64,000 nt of DNA from Haloquadratum walsbyi J07HQW2 (GCF_000415985.1 NZ_KE356561.1:112989-176988), one strand, 5' to 3'; shown: positions 50,714 to 60,300, numbered from the stretch's first letter. Translations and numbers: made by a program. The notes: a model not told the origin generated them from the letters alone.

Positions 50714-50791
50714 TTGCAGATTGCAGCCATTCTCGATGAGCGGAAGCTACCCGGTGAATATGAGACACGCTCATCGGGTGGCAAAGAATAA
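50714..50791 (+). pseudogene. 3' fragment of the 23937-type gene
   Basis: QIAAILDERKLPGEYETRSS-like translation (GCAGCCATTCTCGATGAGCG) ends GGKE and TAA, as in the intact gene, and runs directly into inverted-repeat element copy 4. Confidence 0.6.
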
Positions 50792-50871
50792 CTCCGAAGC
50801 CAGTGATATGCGAAGGTATGCATTGATTAGAATTTGTGATTGAATGAAATGACAGTTCCTGACTTCGGAGT
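50791..50871. mobile_element. Miniature inverted-repeat element, copy 4
   Basis: Arms ACTCCGAAGCCAG and CTGACTTCGGAGT; the centre is very close to copy 1. The bases after it (GATTGAAAACAGTTCCGTGC) also match those after copy 1. Confidence 0.55.
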
Positions 50872-51116
50872 ATTATTATTTTTGATTAGAGATTGAAAAC
50901 AGTTCCGTGCAGCGACGTAGATCGGGACTGCCGACGAGATGTGATAGACACGGACTTCTGCAAGACAACGATGCGTCACACTCGTTATGACGGGCGTCAC
51001 ACCCACGATGATCAGTGGTGATATTGTAGCAATCCAGATGATACATACTATCTGTACAAACACAGTAGATTCTCGCCGATCCTGTGGCTGTCAGTGATCA
51101 GTCTGAACTGAGCTGA

Positions 51117-51410
51117 TTATGTCGAGACCCAGTAAGCAGTCAATAGAATAGCTAATCTAGCTATGAGTGTCGTTGAGATACTGAATCCAGGAGAATCAAT
51201 CTCTTGGGGTTCAGGTGTCGGTATCGCTGTCGCTGTCGTTGTGGCTGTGGTCGTGGTATTGTTCTGCTGTGCGGTCACAGTTCTAACCGAACTGAGACCT
51301 GAAATGCTCGCGATGATCAGGACCGTGAGCACCAGTCTCGCCGTGAGAGCTGAACTCGGTCGTTTCAGTGTCACATTTGAGCGTCTCTCTTCGTCCAGTC
51401 CATTATTCAT
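51117..51410 (-). CDS. Mini PGF-CTERM-like surface protein, intact copy
   Basis: Start MNNGLDEERRSNVTLKRPSS at 51410, in frame with signal peptide ARLVLTVLIIASISGLSSV. The mature part is tiny: QQNNTTTTATTTATAIPTPE, PQEIDSP, then GFSISTTLIARLAILLTAYW and VST. Thr-rich linkers of this kind are O-glycosylation sites in haloarchaeal surface proteins, and PGF before a terminal helix is the mark of archaeosortase-processed proteins, though the usual basic end is missing. Total 97 aa, about 45 after signal removal. It gives the reference frame for the broken copies at 1919 and 26357. Confidence 0.7.
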   Translation of the reverse strand: MNNGLDEERRSNVTLKRPSSALTARLVLTVLIIASISGLSSVRTVTAQQNNTTTTATTTATAIPTPEPQEIDSPGFSISTTLIARLAILLTAYWVST

Positions 51411-51424
51411 TTGTGCCCTCAGCA

Positions 51425-51480
51425 AAACACAACTGAGATAATCGCTTCAGTATTTCAGTTATACAAATTATTGGGGTTAT
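51425..51480 (-). promoter_or_regulatory. Conserved upstream region of the PGF-CTERM-like family, copy 2
   Basis: On the minus strand ACCCCAATAATTTGTATAAC and ATCTCAGTTGTGTTTT, as upstream of copy 1. The AGTTGCGCAACT dyad of the other copies has drifted here. Confidence 0.45.
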
Positions 51481-51619
51481 GTGTGAGGCTACAATCCTGT
51501 TTCATTATCGTAGAAGGAGGATATTATACAACGGTTCACATACCCACTCTTTACTCCAAGATCCGCTCAATACGGGATATTAAGATATTAGTGGAATCAG
51601 ATGACACAATTTTGCGGGA

Positions 51620-51808
51620 ATGAATTATCAGAAGGTGGTAAAAATTATTTCATCTCTATTCGTTTTACTTGTCGGTGTGATACTCCTTACCAACCCAGTG
51701 TCAGGCTACTCACAAGTACTTCCTGGCGGTGTATTTGAACTGACATCTGGAGGGTTTCTCTTGACTAGCGGTCTATTGTTATACCAAATTGGGACTACTA
51801 CAGAGTAA
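51620..51808 (+). CDS. Small two-helix membrane protein, 62 aa
   Basis: VVKIISSLFVLLVGVILLTN and FELTSGGFLLTSGLLLYQIG, with Pro/Gly loop. Coherent and AT-rich upstream (TTAAGATATTAGTGG). Unknown role. Confidence 0.55.
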   Translation: MNYQKVVKIISSLFVLLVGVILLTNPVSGYSQVLPGGVFELTSGGFLLTSGLLLYQIGTTTE

Positions 51809-52038
51809 AAGTAAGCATACCTACTGAATAGACATTTCACTCTCTTCAGTTCGAACATAACTTCTTGTGAGGACTTCTATGACACCCTCGATTGTATCGA
51901 CAGAGATTACTGAACACGGGAAGGTATCCCTCACCGTCGCTGATCTCCGTACTGAGGTAGTAACCGCTCAACAGTCTCACCAGTAAAAAAGGGTGTCAAA
52001 ATAGGACTATGCTTCGATTAAGTACTGTCCTCTGACGG

Positions 52039-52410
52039 CTATCCCGTCGCCCCTGCTGACGACGTCGACAGAGTCCCTTCGACCATCCGTTGATACGTCT
52101 GAGAGTGTTCATGAAGGACGAGCATTTTGCCATGCTTTGAGTTGATGAACCTGAAGGCGTCCTCTGATAACGATTCTAATACCTCTGCAGCTCGACAGTG
52201 CTGTTTCCAGCAAAGCGACTCGTCTTGATCAGCTGAGAGCAATTCCAATGGACGATCCGATGAGTTGACGACAATCCCCCTCGGAGTGGAAGAACCCCGG
52301 TCATTGATATGTGTGAATACTGAGATTGCCCGCCGAGCACTCGGTGAATCAATCACTTCATCGAGATTCTCTGACGAGATAACTGCTCGATTGAGGTCAA
52401 CTCATGCTGC
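52039..52410 (-). pseudogene. Unrecognised protein lacking a start codon
   Basis: VDLNRAVISSENLDEVIDSP, SARRAISVFTHINDRGSSTP, SLSEDAFRFINSKHGKMLVL and HEHSQTYQRMVEGTLSTSS form a coherent acidic translation, but the 5' end has only a GTG inside the conserved stretch and an out-of-frame ATG. No family known. Confidence 0.4.
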
Positions 52411-52519
52411 TGGATGCCGGTGTTCCCTTTCCCGTTCCCGTCATCGGGGGAGGACTATGACTTGTATCGGCGGAAACCTGTTTCATGAACTGTTGAACAC
52501 GGTGTAGATTCAGTTTCGT

Positions 52520-52930
52520 CTCTGCCCTATGCCCCCCTTCCTGCTCTCTGTCTCTCTTCTTCAAGCTGCTCAATGCGCTTGGACTGTTGATTGATGATTT
52601 CCTGCAACTCGTCTTGATCTTGGTCTTGATTACTCTCAAGATCGTCAATCCGACCGGACTGCTCGGTAACTGAGCTGGAAAACGTGTGCCAGTCGAGAGA
52701 GATTCAACGCGTACCCCCACCCCATCCAAAGACCATCGGAGTGAGTAGTCGCTCATCTTCTGGATTCCAGAATCTTGCCTTCACCTTTGACAGCGTCGGC
52801 ATTCTCAAGTCGTATGGAAGTCCGAGGAATCGACCTTGCAGGGGTTCATTCTGTTCGATATGTCTCTCACTCTGTGTCTGTGAGCAGATTGCAAAGAGTC
52901 ATTCTGGAGTTCTGAGTCTGAGATGAGATG
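52520..52930 (-). pseudogene. DUF5808-like protein with coiled-coil tail, copy 2
   Basis: Minus strand: GRFLGLPYDLRMPTLSKVKA, RFWNPEDERLLTPMVFGWG, frame lost in GGGGTGGGGG, then YALNLSRLAHVF and a coiled coil SSSVTEQSGRIDDLESNQDQ, ELQEIINQQSKRIEQLEEE. This is more complete than copy 1 at 553-800. The expected Leu/Arg-rich helix after the domain and a C-terminal coil fit DUF5808 proteins. At least two shifts. Confidence 0.6.
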
Positions 52931-53289
52931 AGATGAGATGAGATGAGTCGACTGTCTTGGTGCAAGTGTTAGGAGTGAGTTGAATTCCCTGGGATCGAAT
53001 CTACCGGAATTGCAGGGTCCCAGCTTGTACATTGTGGACGAATGTCGAGCATGTGTCCGTGTCGACAGATAGCTCATGACTGTTAATCACGCCTAGTGGA
53101 ATTACATCACATCAGGGAGATCGATCCGGATAACTGGCATGCGAGAGCGCTGAGCTGGTCTGTCCGAACGGAATGATGGATTGGTTCTCGTGTGAGCAAT
53201 CGGGAAGCGCTCGTCAGTCGCAAGAAAGTTTATATTGAGACGAATGTGGAGAGGTCTGATGTCTTTGTCCTGGCTTGAGACGGATCCGT

Positions 53290-53970
53290 CGGGGTGATGA
53301 CAGGTTACTCGCAGTGATCTAGGCGCTCGGTTTCATACTGAGAATATCAGGAGATTCAATATGACCGTGTATAATACGCTCGTAGCAAGGGAACCCACAA
53401 CAAACACAGTTATTCGAACTATCCGAGCAATCATATCAGCCTCTATTCTGTCACATACGTGCTCATCTGCAAGATATTGTAGCATGAGACCGCCCGCTGG
53501 AGCAACAACTGCTAAAAAGAGATATGATATTTTCTTGATCAGGGATCATGATATCTCTTCGATTGTCATAGCTCCGCTTGTGTACGTGATACCCTTAACG
53601 GATCCTTGTATCGGCTGGGTTCGGTTTGAAGCATCTTAGATCGATTCTCCGCGATCTGTCAGTGTTGATGGCACCAGCACGAGACACGCAGATCCACGAT
53701 CATGCATACATACACATGACGAGCCGGAGCCGGGCGAGCAAACCCAACTCCGACAATGGAAACGCTCCGGACAGGAATCCGATTATGGACTGCAGACAGC
53801 CGAGTCCCCACCGAACAGTCGGGTTGCGAATGAGAGCTTTCCCGATACCATCCATAGAAACATCATCACCTCACTCGAGTCACAAATCGTTCGTCAGCAC
53901 TCGTCTGTTGAGACATAATTCGCGTGATTTTGATACCAGGAAGATAATCAGTCCACTGACTGCGGTCTCC
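53290..53970. repeat. Interspersed repeat D, copy 2
   Basis: See 31100-31680. Contains an extra 110 bases in which a minus-strand frame reads MDGIGKALIRNPTVRWGLGC and LQSIIGFLSGAFPLSELGL, a possible gene remnant. Confidence 0.8.
53333..53569 (-). pseudogene. Membrane protein copy of 31146 with in-frame TGA
   Basis: MTIEEIS, TGA, SLIKKISYLFLAVVAPAGG, LMLQYLADEHVCDRIEADM and SVLYTVILNLLIFSV. Aligned with 31146-31385, where the stop position is Trp (TGG). Confidence 0.7.
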
Positions 53971-54369
53971 ATGGTCTTTGGATATGCAATACGCTGACGG
54001 AAGCGCTTCCGGATTTCGCGTGGCTCTGATAGAATCCAGATTCTCACTGAGCTGTTGAGATGAGCTTCGAACCAGTGTGTAGAGTCCAGAACGGAACTAT
54101 GTGAACCATCCGTTGTTATCTAAACAGACGCCGTATCTATGGGTCAGCATATGAATTCTCAACTCACCTTATTACTGCCTCGCCTAACCGGGGTATGTTT
54201 AGAGACTTTATTCCGTCACCACGGCGCCACCGTTGCTAGTTGTAACTCTTGTTGAGATAACCGATTGATTCAGCATCATGTCAGACGACGACAGTCGTCT
54301 CCGTCTTACTTTACTCACCTCACGGTTTTATTCAGTTTCAAGACACTCAGTCAGTAAGAGCACGTCAGT

Positions 54370-55008
54370 ATGGTTGACAAGGAGGCAGTCCTAGATGGCT
54401 ACGACACCGTCGCAAGAGTATATACTGAAGAGCGATCACGCAGTCATAAAGAACGCAAAGCGCTGTCTTCGCTTCTAAATTTCCTGTCGCCAGAGTCGCG
54501 GGTTCTCGACGCCGGTTGTGGTGGTGGAAAGCCATTTCTTCGACAGTTGAGCAGCCAATTCCAGCAGACGATTGGACTGGATTTTTCAACAAAACAACTC
54601 GAGATAGCTGCCTCGAACGCCCCCGAGGCGACGCTCCTGTGTGGCGATATGACCCGGATTCCATTGACTGATGGGTGTGCCGATGCTATCCTCGCGTCCC
54701 ACTCACTGATTCATATTCCGTCGGACACACATCAAACAGTCATTGACGAGTTTGCGCGGGTTCTCCGTCCTGGTGGTCGATTACTCGTATCTGAGGGTCT
54801 TCAAAAGTGGGAAGGGACGAATATCAACTGGCTGGACGCAGGCGCTGAGATGCAGTGGGACATCGCCGGCGCAGAGACAACTCGAGCGCAACTGGAGACA
54901 GCAGGATTCCACATCCAAACCGAATACGGCGCTCCGAATACCCTTCCTGAGGATGAGGATGAGGAGGCAGGTTGGATTTTTTTCGAGACAACGCTCACCC
55001 AATCGTAG
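54370..55008 (+). CDS. Class I SAM-dependent methyltransferase, 212 aa
   Basis: Rossmann-type methyltransferase of the UbiE/Methyltransf_11 kind: motif I VLDAGCGGGKPF, acidic end of beta-2 IGLDFSTKQLEIA, motif II GDMTRIPLTDGCADAILASH and the post-motif VIDEFARVLRPGGRLLVSEG. The C-terminal end (LETAGFHIQTEYGA, EDEDEEAGWIFFE) completes the fold. Soluble. Methylates a small molecule or lipid quinone-type acceptor in relatives; the substrate here is open. Intact, with its own promoter region (TTACTTTACTCACC; TATTCAG). The pentapeptide fragment at 55011 is convergent. Confidence 0.9.
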   Translation: MVDKEAVLDGYDTVARVYTEERSRSHKERKALSSLLNFLSPESRVLDAGCGGGKPFLRQLSSQFQQTIGLDFSTKQLEIAASNAPEATLLCGDMTRIPLTDGCADAILASHSLIHIPSDTHQTVIDEFARVLRPGGRLLVSEGLQKWEGTNINWLDAGAEMQWDIAGAETTRAQLETAGFHIQTEYGAPNTLPEDEDEEAGWIFFETTLTQS

Positions 55009-55010
55009 TA

Positions 55011-55163
55011 TCAGTGCATCGCCTGGATTCGAGTACTGAGATTAGTATCGCTAAAACTGATGTTCGAGAGGTTCGCGCCTGTGAGGTCGGCGTTTGGTTG
55101 GATATCTGTTGGTGAGACTTTGTTGCTGTTTGGAATCGAGAATTCGTCCTCGTCGTGAGGCAT
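55011..55163 (-). pseudogene. Pentapeptide-repeat protein, N-terminal fragment
   Basis: MPHDEDEFSIPNSNKVSPTD, IQPNADLTGANLSNISFSD and TNLS, then a stop. The head matches that of the 44822 protein (DTEFSIPHTDEVSPSDI), so it is its relative, truncated after three repeats. Confidence 0.7.
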
Positions 55164-55339
55164 TACTTTGTGAATGTGGCTTTTCAGAGTATCTATTCTG
55201 AGTGAACTATCAGTTTGCTTATACGTAGATACAGGCTGTGCTCAGTTGTCGGATAGCTAGCTGATCACCGACTCGTTGGGTCGTCTGGCTATACGGAGTT
55301 TTTTGATCAATTGGAGCTATAATTGCATAGAGTAGTTGA

Positions 55340-55890
55340 GTTAGTTGTGTGAGTACAGTGGAGACACTCATGAGTGATTAGTTCCCGAAGCCGGAGGATG
55401 GAATGGAATAGAATGGAGATATAACACAAACCACTTGCCGTCTCTGCGGATGATAGCAGACGCCTCGCGTGGGAGAAACAACTGGAAAGCGGAAGGCGTC
55501 CGTCACCGAATCTGCCACACTATGACAATTGCCAACTGGTATCGCTGTTGGCGTAGGCGGACACGACACGGAACAAATCAAATAATCGATAGGACACAGT
55601 TGATCTATGCTACACCCGCGAGAGTGTTCTCCCACTGAGAGGCAATAGTCACCGTCACTGGCAGACTACGATGGCGATGACTATGACTATGACTGTGTGA
55701 AAACGAACTGATGTTGGGATTTCCATCCCCAACTCCAAGCTAACTTTTTCTCCGATGAACACATGGGAACTTTTCTCGAAGATGTAGCGTTTGTATTAGC
55801 GACTGCGTGTGCTAATAATTGTCATTGTAGCAGATGAGCCCGGACGTGAATCTCGTATTCGCGTTTTGGACGTTACCGGTAACCGGTCAC
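55340..55890. repeat. Interspersed repeat B, copy 2
   Basis: Direct-orientation partner of 18480-19030. Includes small differences such as GACTATGACTATGACTGTG (triplicated) in place of GACGACTGTG. Confidence 0.75.
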
Positions 55891-56311
55891 TTCGAGAAAA
55901 ATAAGGGCGCTATCGCTAGTTGCGAGGGCGAGCCACCCATATATACTCTCAATCAACGGGACGCGACGGGCATCGGATATGACTGTGCTCCTCACAGAGG
56001 AGTGAACTTTATATTGTATTTTGTCAAAAACACCAATGGCACGATAGAATATATCGTGTTACGTAGCGCCATGAGGTATTCCCCGGATTATTGCAAATCC
56101 TGACTCATCCAAAGTAGTTCCCCAATAATCCGGAAAAGCCCTCACAACAGTGGACTATCACGTCTCTATACATTAAAAATAAGTGCATAATCAGAGAATT
56201 ATATCAGAATTGTCTTGCCAATATGGGACTTATTTTCGAATAAATTTCAATATCGAAATATATCACTTTCGAGAAAGAAAGTTCGACAATATTACGAACG
56301 ATACACCTCTC
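55891..56311. other. AT-rich spacer
   Basis: A frame to 56103 (IVLRSAMRYSPDYCKS) is not convincing. The sequence ATTATATCAGAATT to TATCACTTTCGAGAAAG is very AT-rich. No gene supported. Confidence 0.35.
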
Positions 56312-56490
56312 AACACATGATAAATTCTCAACGGCTGTATGTACCCTCATATGCCGAGTGAGTTGTGTAAGGACAGCAGATTATCCCTAGTCCTGGACTT
56401 GGAGGTCTTGATCAGCCTGGATCGAACGTGTGGAAACCCTATATCTGCGGTGACAGAAGTGGCTTTGTCATGCGATTCAGTGCCACTCGA
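56312..56490. repeat. Left direct repeat bordering the aceA segment (with repeat E copy 3)
   Basis: CAACACATGATAAATTCTCA followed by CTGTATGTA and GCCGAGTGAGTTGTG corresponds to 58458-58515 (CACATGACAAATTAACAAC, CTGTATGTA, GCCGAATTGCTTGTG). From 56355 it merges into repeat E (GGACAGCAGATTATCC). Confidence 0.6.
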
Positions 56491-56615
56491 TCAGAGGGGG
56501 ACATGTTCTCCAGGTCGACGAACTTCTCGTGAATACGCGACATCACGAGACCGGGGGAGACGTAATCGTCCGGGGTCCTCTTGCTCGCTGGATCGGTCGG
56601 GGGGCCGGTCCTCAA

Positions 56616-57656
56616 TTAGTCGTCGCCCTCCGAGGCGGTGATCGGGTCGCTTTCTTGATTGGTGAACCCCGCAGACTCCTCCTGACGGGCTCGTGCCTCG
56701 GGATCGAACTCTGCTTCCGTGTCCTGATATCGGGGGACAAACGAGAGTTCGTGGTGGCTCTCCGTTTCGTGACCGAGATACCGGTCTTCTAACTCGATTT
56801 GGGCGGTTTCGTCGTTTTCTGCGATGTTTTTCATATCCTCGTACACTGCATGGGCCCCAGAGTGGAGCCCGTACAGCGTGACGAAGATATACTGATAACC
56901 AAGATCACCGAGTTCCTCGAACGTCAGCGGGTCATCCTGCTCACTCCAGGCAAACGACGATGAGTAATTGAACGCGAGATCCAGATCGGGATGCGTCTCG
57001 TGAATTGTCTCTGCGTAATCGATTGCGTCCTCGCGAGACGGGTCCGGCATCTCCGGCCAGACGAGGTCGACGCCAGCGTCGGCATAGATTCGACCACGTT
57101 CGAGATGTTCATCCCAGTCACCGTTTGCAGAGCCATAAGCATCAGTTCGCGCGATAATCACGGTGTCTGTGCTCTGCGTGGCGTCGACGGCCGCTTCGAA
57201 TCGTGACCGTGCTTGCTCGCGAGATGCGATCTGCTTGCCAGCGATATGCCCACAGCGTTTTGGCGAGGTCTGGTCTTCAATATGGACTGCGGCGACTCCT
57301 GCTTTCTCGTATTCGCGAACCGCTCGGCGGACGTTGTGGACGCCGCCGTACCCGGTATCACAGTCAGCAATAACCGGCAGATTTGTTGCTTCCACAATCT
57401 GCTTGGCGTTGGTCACCATCTCGCTCATCGTCACCATTTCCAAATCGGGGAACCCGAACTGACCAAGAACGGTCGAATAGCCGCTCATGTAGGCAGCGTC
57501 GAGCCCTGCCATCTCCGCAAGGCGAGCATCGAGTGCATGATATATGCCCGGCGCGAAAGTATAGTCTTGCTCCGAGAGTAACTCACGGAGCTGTCGTCCG
57601 GCTGGATTGTCGATATCTCTGGTGAAAACGTCGTCGTCGAGTTGGTTGGGATGCAT
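56616..57656 (-). CDS. aceA: Isocitrate lyase
   Basis: 346 aa. Haloarchaeal AceA of the isocitrate lyase/PEP mutase superfamily: [60 protein letters not shown] (Mg ligands), [15 protein letters not shown] with the catalytic [25 protein letters not shown] and [10 protein letters not shown]. Cleaves isocitrate to glyoxylate and succinate in the glyoxylate bypass, needed for growth on acetate or fatty acids. In many haloarchaea it pairs with malate synthase; no such gene is adjacent here. Local GC is clearly higher than in surrounding DNA. Intact start MHPNQLDDD at 57656. Confidence 0.95.
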   Translation of the reverse strand: MHPNQLDDDVFTRDIDNPAGRQLRELLSEQDYTFAPGIYHALDARLAEMAGLDAAYMSGYSTVLGQFGFPDLEMVTMSEMVTNAKQIVEATNLPVIADCDTGYGGVHNVRRAVREYEKAGVAAVHIEDQTSPKRCGHIAGKQIASREQARSRFEAAVDATQSTDTVIIARTDAYGSANGDWDEHLERGRIYADAGVDLVWPEMPDPSREDAIDYAETIHETHPDLDLAFNYSSSFAWSEQDDPLTFEELGDLGYQYIFVTLYGLHSGAHAVYEDMKNIAENDETAQIELEDRYLGHETESHHELSFVPRYQDTEAEFDPEARARQEESAGFTNQESDPITASEGDD

Positions 57657-57661
57657 GGATA

Positions 57662-57892
57662 TTATTCAGTGGGCGTGTTATCAGGCGATTGATTCGTGTG
57701 AGCCGGTGGATGAGTCTCCGCCATTCTTGACCATTCGAGCGAATGCTGTCGGGCTGACTGCCGAGTTAGCGCTGGATCGTGGCACGTGAACGACAGCCAA
57801 CGCCGTCGAGTCGATCTCGTCGATGGGGAGGCTCTACTGGCTCCGTCAGCTATCTCTGGGTGCTGGTGGCTTCGAATTGCGTCTGTGATCAC
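57662..57892 (-). CDS. Small Arg/His-rich protein preceding aceA, 76 aa
   Basis: GTG start at 57892 overlaps the TGA of the upstream frame (GAGTGATC) and the stop is five bases before aceA. Translation ([40 protein letters not shown]) lacks known motifs and is more basic than usual for a haloarchaeon. The tight layout suggests a translated leader or operon gene; the high local GC could also keep a non-coding frame open. Confidence 0.4.
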   Translation of the reverse strand: MITDAIRSHQHPEIADGASRASPSTRSTRRRWLSFTCHDPALTRQSARQHSLEWSRMAETHPPAHTNQSPDNTPTE

Positions 57893-58200
57893 TCGTCACC
57901 TCCCTGTGTGTAGCGAGTCAAGCGGAGGTCCGGCACGAGCGGAGCATCACGCTCAGCGGCAGTCGGTGGTGGAGTCGGGTGAGTGTGCGTCTCATGGTTA
58001 GTCTGTAACGACACCGATCCATTCTCTGGGGGGGAAGCCATCGGGACGAGTGGCGCCCCCGCCTGTTCGGTGATTGGTGTGCGCCCTGGGATTACTTGAG
58101 GGGAAGTATCGGCAGTCGATGTCTGCTCAGTCGTCACACGTGTCGTTCGATTCGGTGCTTCGGTGGTATTGGTGTGCGTCGTGTTATGAGGTGCTGTCAT
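57889..58200 (-). CDS. Small Thr/Pro-rich protein upstream, 103 aa
   Basis: MTAPHNTTHTNTTEAPNRTT, DTSPQVIPGRTPITEQAGAP, PPENGSVSLQTNHETHTHPT and ending [15 protein letters not shown]. Low complexity, no signal peptide, soluble or disordered. First frame of a possible three-gene unit with 57662 and aceA. No family recognised. Confidence 0.4.
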   Translation of the reverse strand: MTAPHNTTHTNTTEAPNRTTRVTTEQTSTADTSPQVIPGRTPITEQAGAPLVPMASPPENGSVSLQTNHETHTHPTPPPTAAERDAPLVPDLRLTRYTQGGDE

Positions 58201-58457
58201 CGGGTTTTCTGGGTCGCCGTAGTGATTGTCTGTGGGTCGTTTGTGTAGTGAGCCGCTTGGTGTCTGTGTACAGATACGAGCATCGTAATTGACAAATCCA
58301 TGTGTTTGCTAATAAATATAACGATAGATAATGATGATGTCCCCTGTAAATATATCATCGATCAATGTGATTGTAAGATACATGCCAGATCATTTGATAA
58401 TGGATATGCAAGAGAGATTGCAGCTCTCAAAGAAATGATAGGGTTGAATGAGTGACT

Positions 58458-58515
58458 CAGCACATGACAAATTAACAACTGCTGTATGTATACTCATTCG
58501 CCGAATTGCTTGTGA
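58458..58515. repeat. Right direct repeat bordering the aceA segment
   Basis: Same orientation as the repeat at 56312. The interval between them is about 2.1 kb and holds aceA and the two upstream frames. Confidence 0.6.
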
Positions 58516-58859
58516 GGAGACAGCAATTAGAAATTTGATATAAAAGCCGCCGGACGGCGTGTTTTTGCAACATTCACAGTGACCAACATACCAGAATAGC
58601 CTGTTTTGCAGTCGTATATCGCCGTTGTGTCACTTGCGAAGAGCAACCGAGCACAACAGGTCACTCTCTGGAGTAAGGCATAGAGTCGACTCCCCGGACT
58701 GCCGAGAATGGTTATACAGTATTGTACGAACTCGATTGTTGGCGCGAGTGTCTCTGGAGCAGGGGTACGTGATCGACAGGGACGCAGGGATATCTGAGTA
58801 TTCTTATGTAACATCTGCCTTTCTCACAAGACGAGTTGTTACATAAGGACTGGTATGTA

Positions 58860-58966
58860 AGTAATTAAGACGAACTTTGGATCCAGTATACAGAGTCGTT
58901 CATTCATCGACTTCTCTCACTCGGTGTCCGAGTCTTGCACGCCATCCGGGAGGTCGGCGTCCGCTC
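58860..58966 (-). pseudogene. Pentapeptide-repeat gene, 3' end fragment
   Basis: Nearly the same as 44760-44870 (AAGACGAACTTTGGATCCAG; GTGTCCGAGTCTTGCACGCC and ATCCGGGAGGTCGGCGTCCG), encoding the acidic tail DADLPDGVQDSDTE on the minus strand. The match ends abruptly at about 58966 where terminase-like sequence begins. Confidence 0.7.
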
Positions 58967-59146
58967 GGTGAGGACGACAACAGCCGCGTAGACCTCCTGA
59001 TCTCCGACCGGTGCCAGCACCTCATTCGGGAGTTCCTCGGTTGCAAGGAAGCCCACGTCGGGACGTCACAGTTCGAAGATCACTGTCTCGACAGCCCTCG
59101 GTACGGCGCGATGGGCTGCGACAAGGTAGAGAACACGAGTGCGTGA
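58967..59146 (+). pseudogene. Terminase large-subunit-like C-terminal fragment
   Basis: EDDNSRVDLLISDRCQHLIR, EFLGCKEAHVGTSQFEDHCL and DSPRYGAMGCDKVENTSA. The order L-I-x-x-R-C-x-x-L-I-R-E-F, then DHxxDSxRYxxMG is that of the C-terminus of the nuclease domain of viral terminase large subunits, where DH...D carries a metal ligand. Only about 55 residues remain, joined to unrelated DNA on both sides. Evidence of a past provirus; assigned by pattern only. Confidence 0.45.
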
Positions 59147-59600
59147 AGCATCTCCTGCATTCCGTCGCAAACGAAATCGCAGAAGAAGCCGTTGAACACG
59201 ATTGTGATGGCATCATCTTCGAGAAGCTCGATGGGATTCGAGACCGTTTACCGTACGCTGACTGGCACTCACTGTGGGCGTTCCGCAAACTGAAACAGTT
59301 TGTCGAGCACAAGCCAGAAGAACACAGTGTGTTCGTGGATATGATGAATCCACAGAATACGAGCAAGCGGTGCAACGAGTGCGGGTGCGTCCATGACGGG
59401 CAACCATCACCGAGACGAGTTCGAGTGACAGTGCCAGCGCCAGCGATGTGGAAAGCAGAACCACGCTGACTACGACGTTGTCTCCAGACGACGTCCGACG
59501 GGCAGCAAAGTCACGGCGTGACTTTGCGACGGCGAAGAACATAGCACAGCTGTGCCTCCTGGGGGGGTCATCAGCCGTCTCGGAAGAGGAAAATCAGTCA
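59143..59600 (+). pseudogene. IS200/IS605-type tnpB, 3' part, frameshifted
   Basis: HLLHSVANEIAEEAVEHDCD, GIIFEKLDGIRDRLPYADWH (RuvC Glu motif), FVDMMNPQNTSKRCNECGCV (zinc CxxC), then shifted frames giving EFECQRCG-like and DYDVV...AAKNIAQL sequence. The N-terminal half and tnpA are absent. TnpB is the RNA-guided nuclease of these elements; this copy is dead. Confidence 0.8.
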
Positions 59601-60076
59601 ATATGCTCTAGCCAGGGTCGAGGACACCGAGTTGAGAGATACGCTTCACACCCACCGAACATGGGTTAGAGGAAGGGGTCACTGACGAGCCCCACCCTCA
59701 ACGAGCGATCCAGTTACGACGAGCGAGATAGGGTGGGGTCGTTGACTGTATAATTTAGCAAGAACTTCCTCATCTCGCCATGGAAAATCAGTAACTCCGA
59801 TAGATGAAGAATCGTGTCGACATAGTCATCGAATATGTGTTATTACTCCAGGTAATTAAGGGTCAAAATTATCTATTAACTCGATATATGACATCCCTGA
59901 ATTCCACTGTGACTGTAACTCTGAACGTGTTTCCTCAGGGATGTTATTCATATCATTACACATACGTATTAACGGAAAATTCATGTATAAAATTACTGTC
60001 AAACTCCCCAGTGTTCGACTCTCTTTGTCTTCAAGATGAGCTTATATTTGCATGAAAGTATCATGACCCATCTGAT
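59601..60076. other. Spacer after tnpB remnant, becoming AT-rich
   Basis: GC-rich to about 59760 with GGTGGGGTCGTTGAC and CCCCACCCTCAACGA forming a weak dyad, possibly the element's right end. From there AT content rises sharply. A frame at 59804-60055 is not convincing. Confidence 0.35.
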
Positions 60077-60214
60077 ATGAAGAAAAATAAGACACTAATC
60101 AATATCTCAATTCTGATTGCAGAATGTAACGGAAAGTCAGCAGATTATGAGATCAATCTGAGTTATCCCCTCGATTTAGATAATTTCGACTCAGATGTTC
60201 GATATATCATCTAA
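60077..60214 (+). CDS. Possible 45-aa protein
   Basis: MKKNKTLINISILIAECNGK, SADYEINLSYPLDLDNFDSD and VRYII. Acidic second half; no family. Confidence 0.25.
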   Translation: MKKNKTLINISILIAECNGKSADYEINLSYPLDLDNFDSDVRYII

Positions 60215-60300
60215 TAATATCTCTGTCCGTGTCCCTGCAAAATTCGATAAAGGATTTCAAACGAAGTCGAAGACCCGGTCTATCCGGCTATCTAGCGTAA

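Noticed and set aside
53361-53639. Plus-strand frames conserved in repeat D (31159 and 53361)
   Set aside because: Arg/Ser/Thr-rich translation; substitutions between copies favour the minus-strand membrane protein.
58877-59022. Continuous gene from 58877 through the terminase-like scrap
   Set aside because: The first 30 codons are the antisense of the pentapeptide tail; the frame is chimeric, not a gene.
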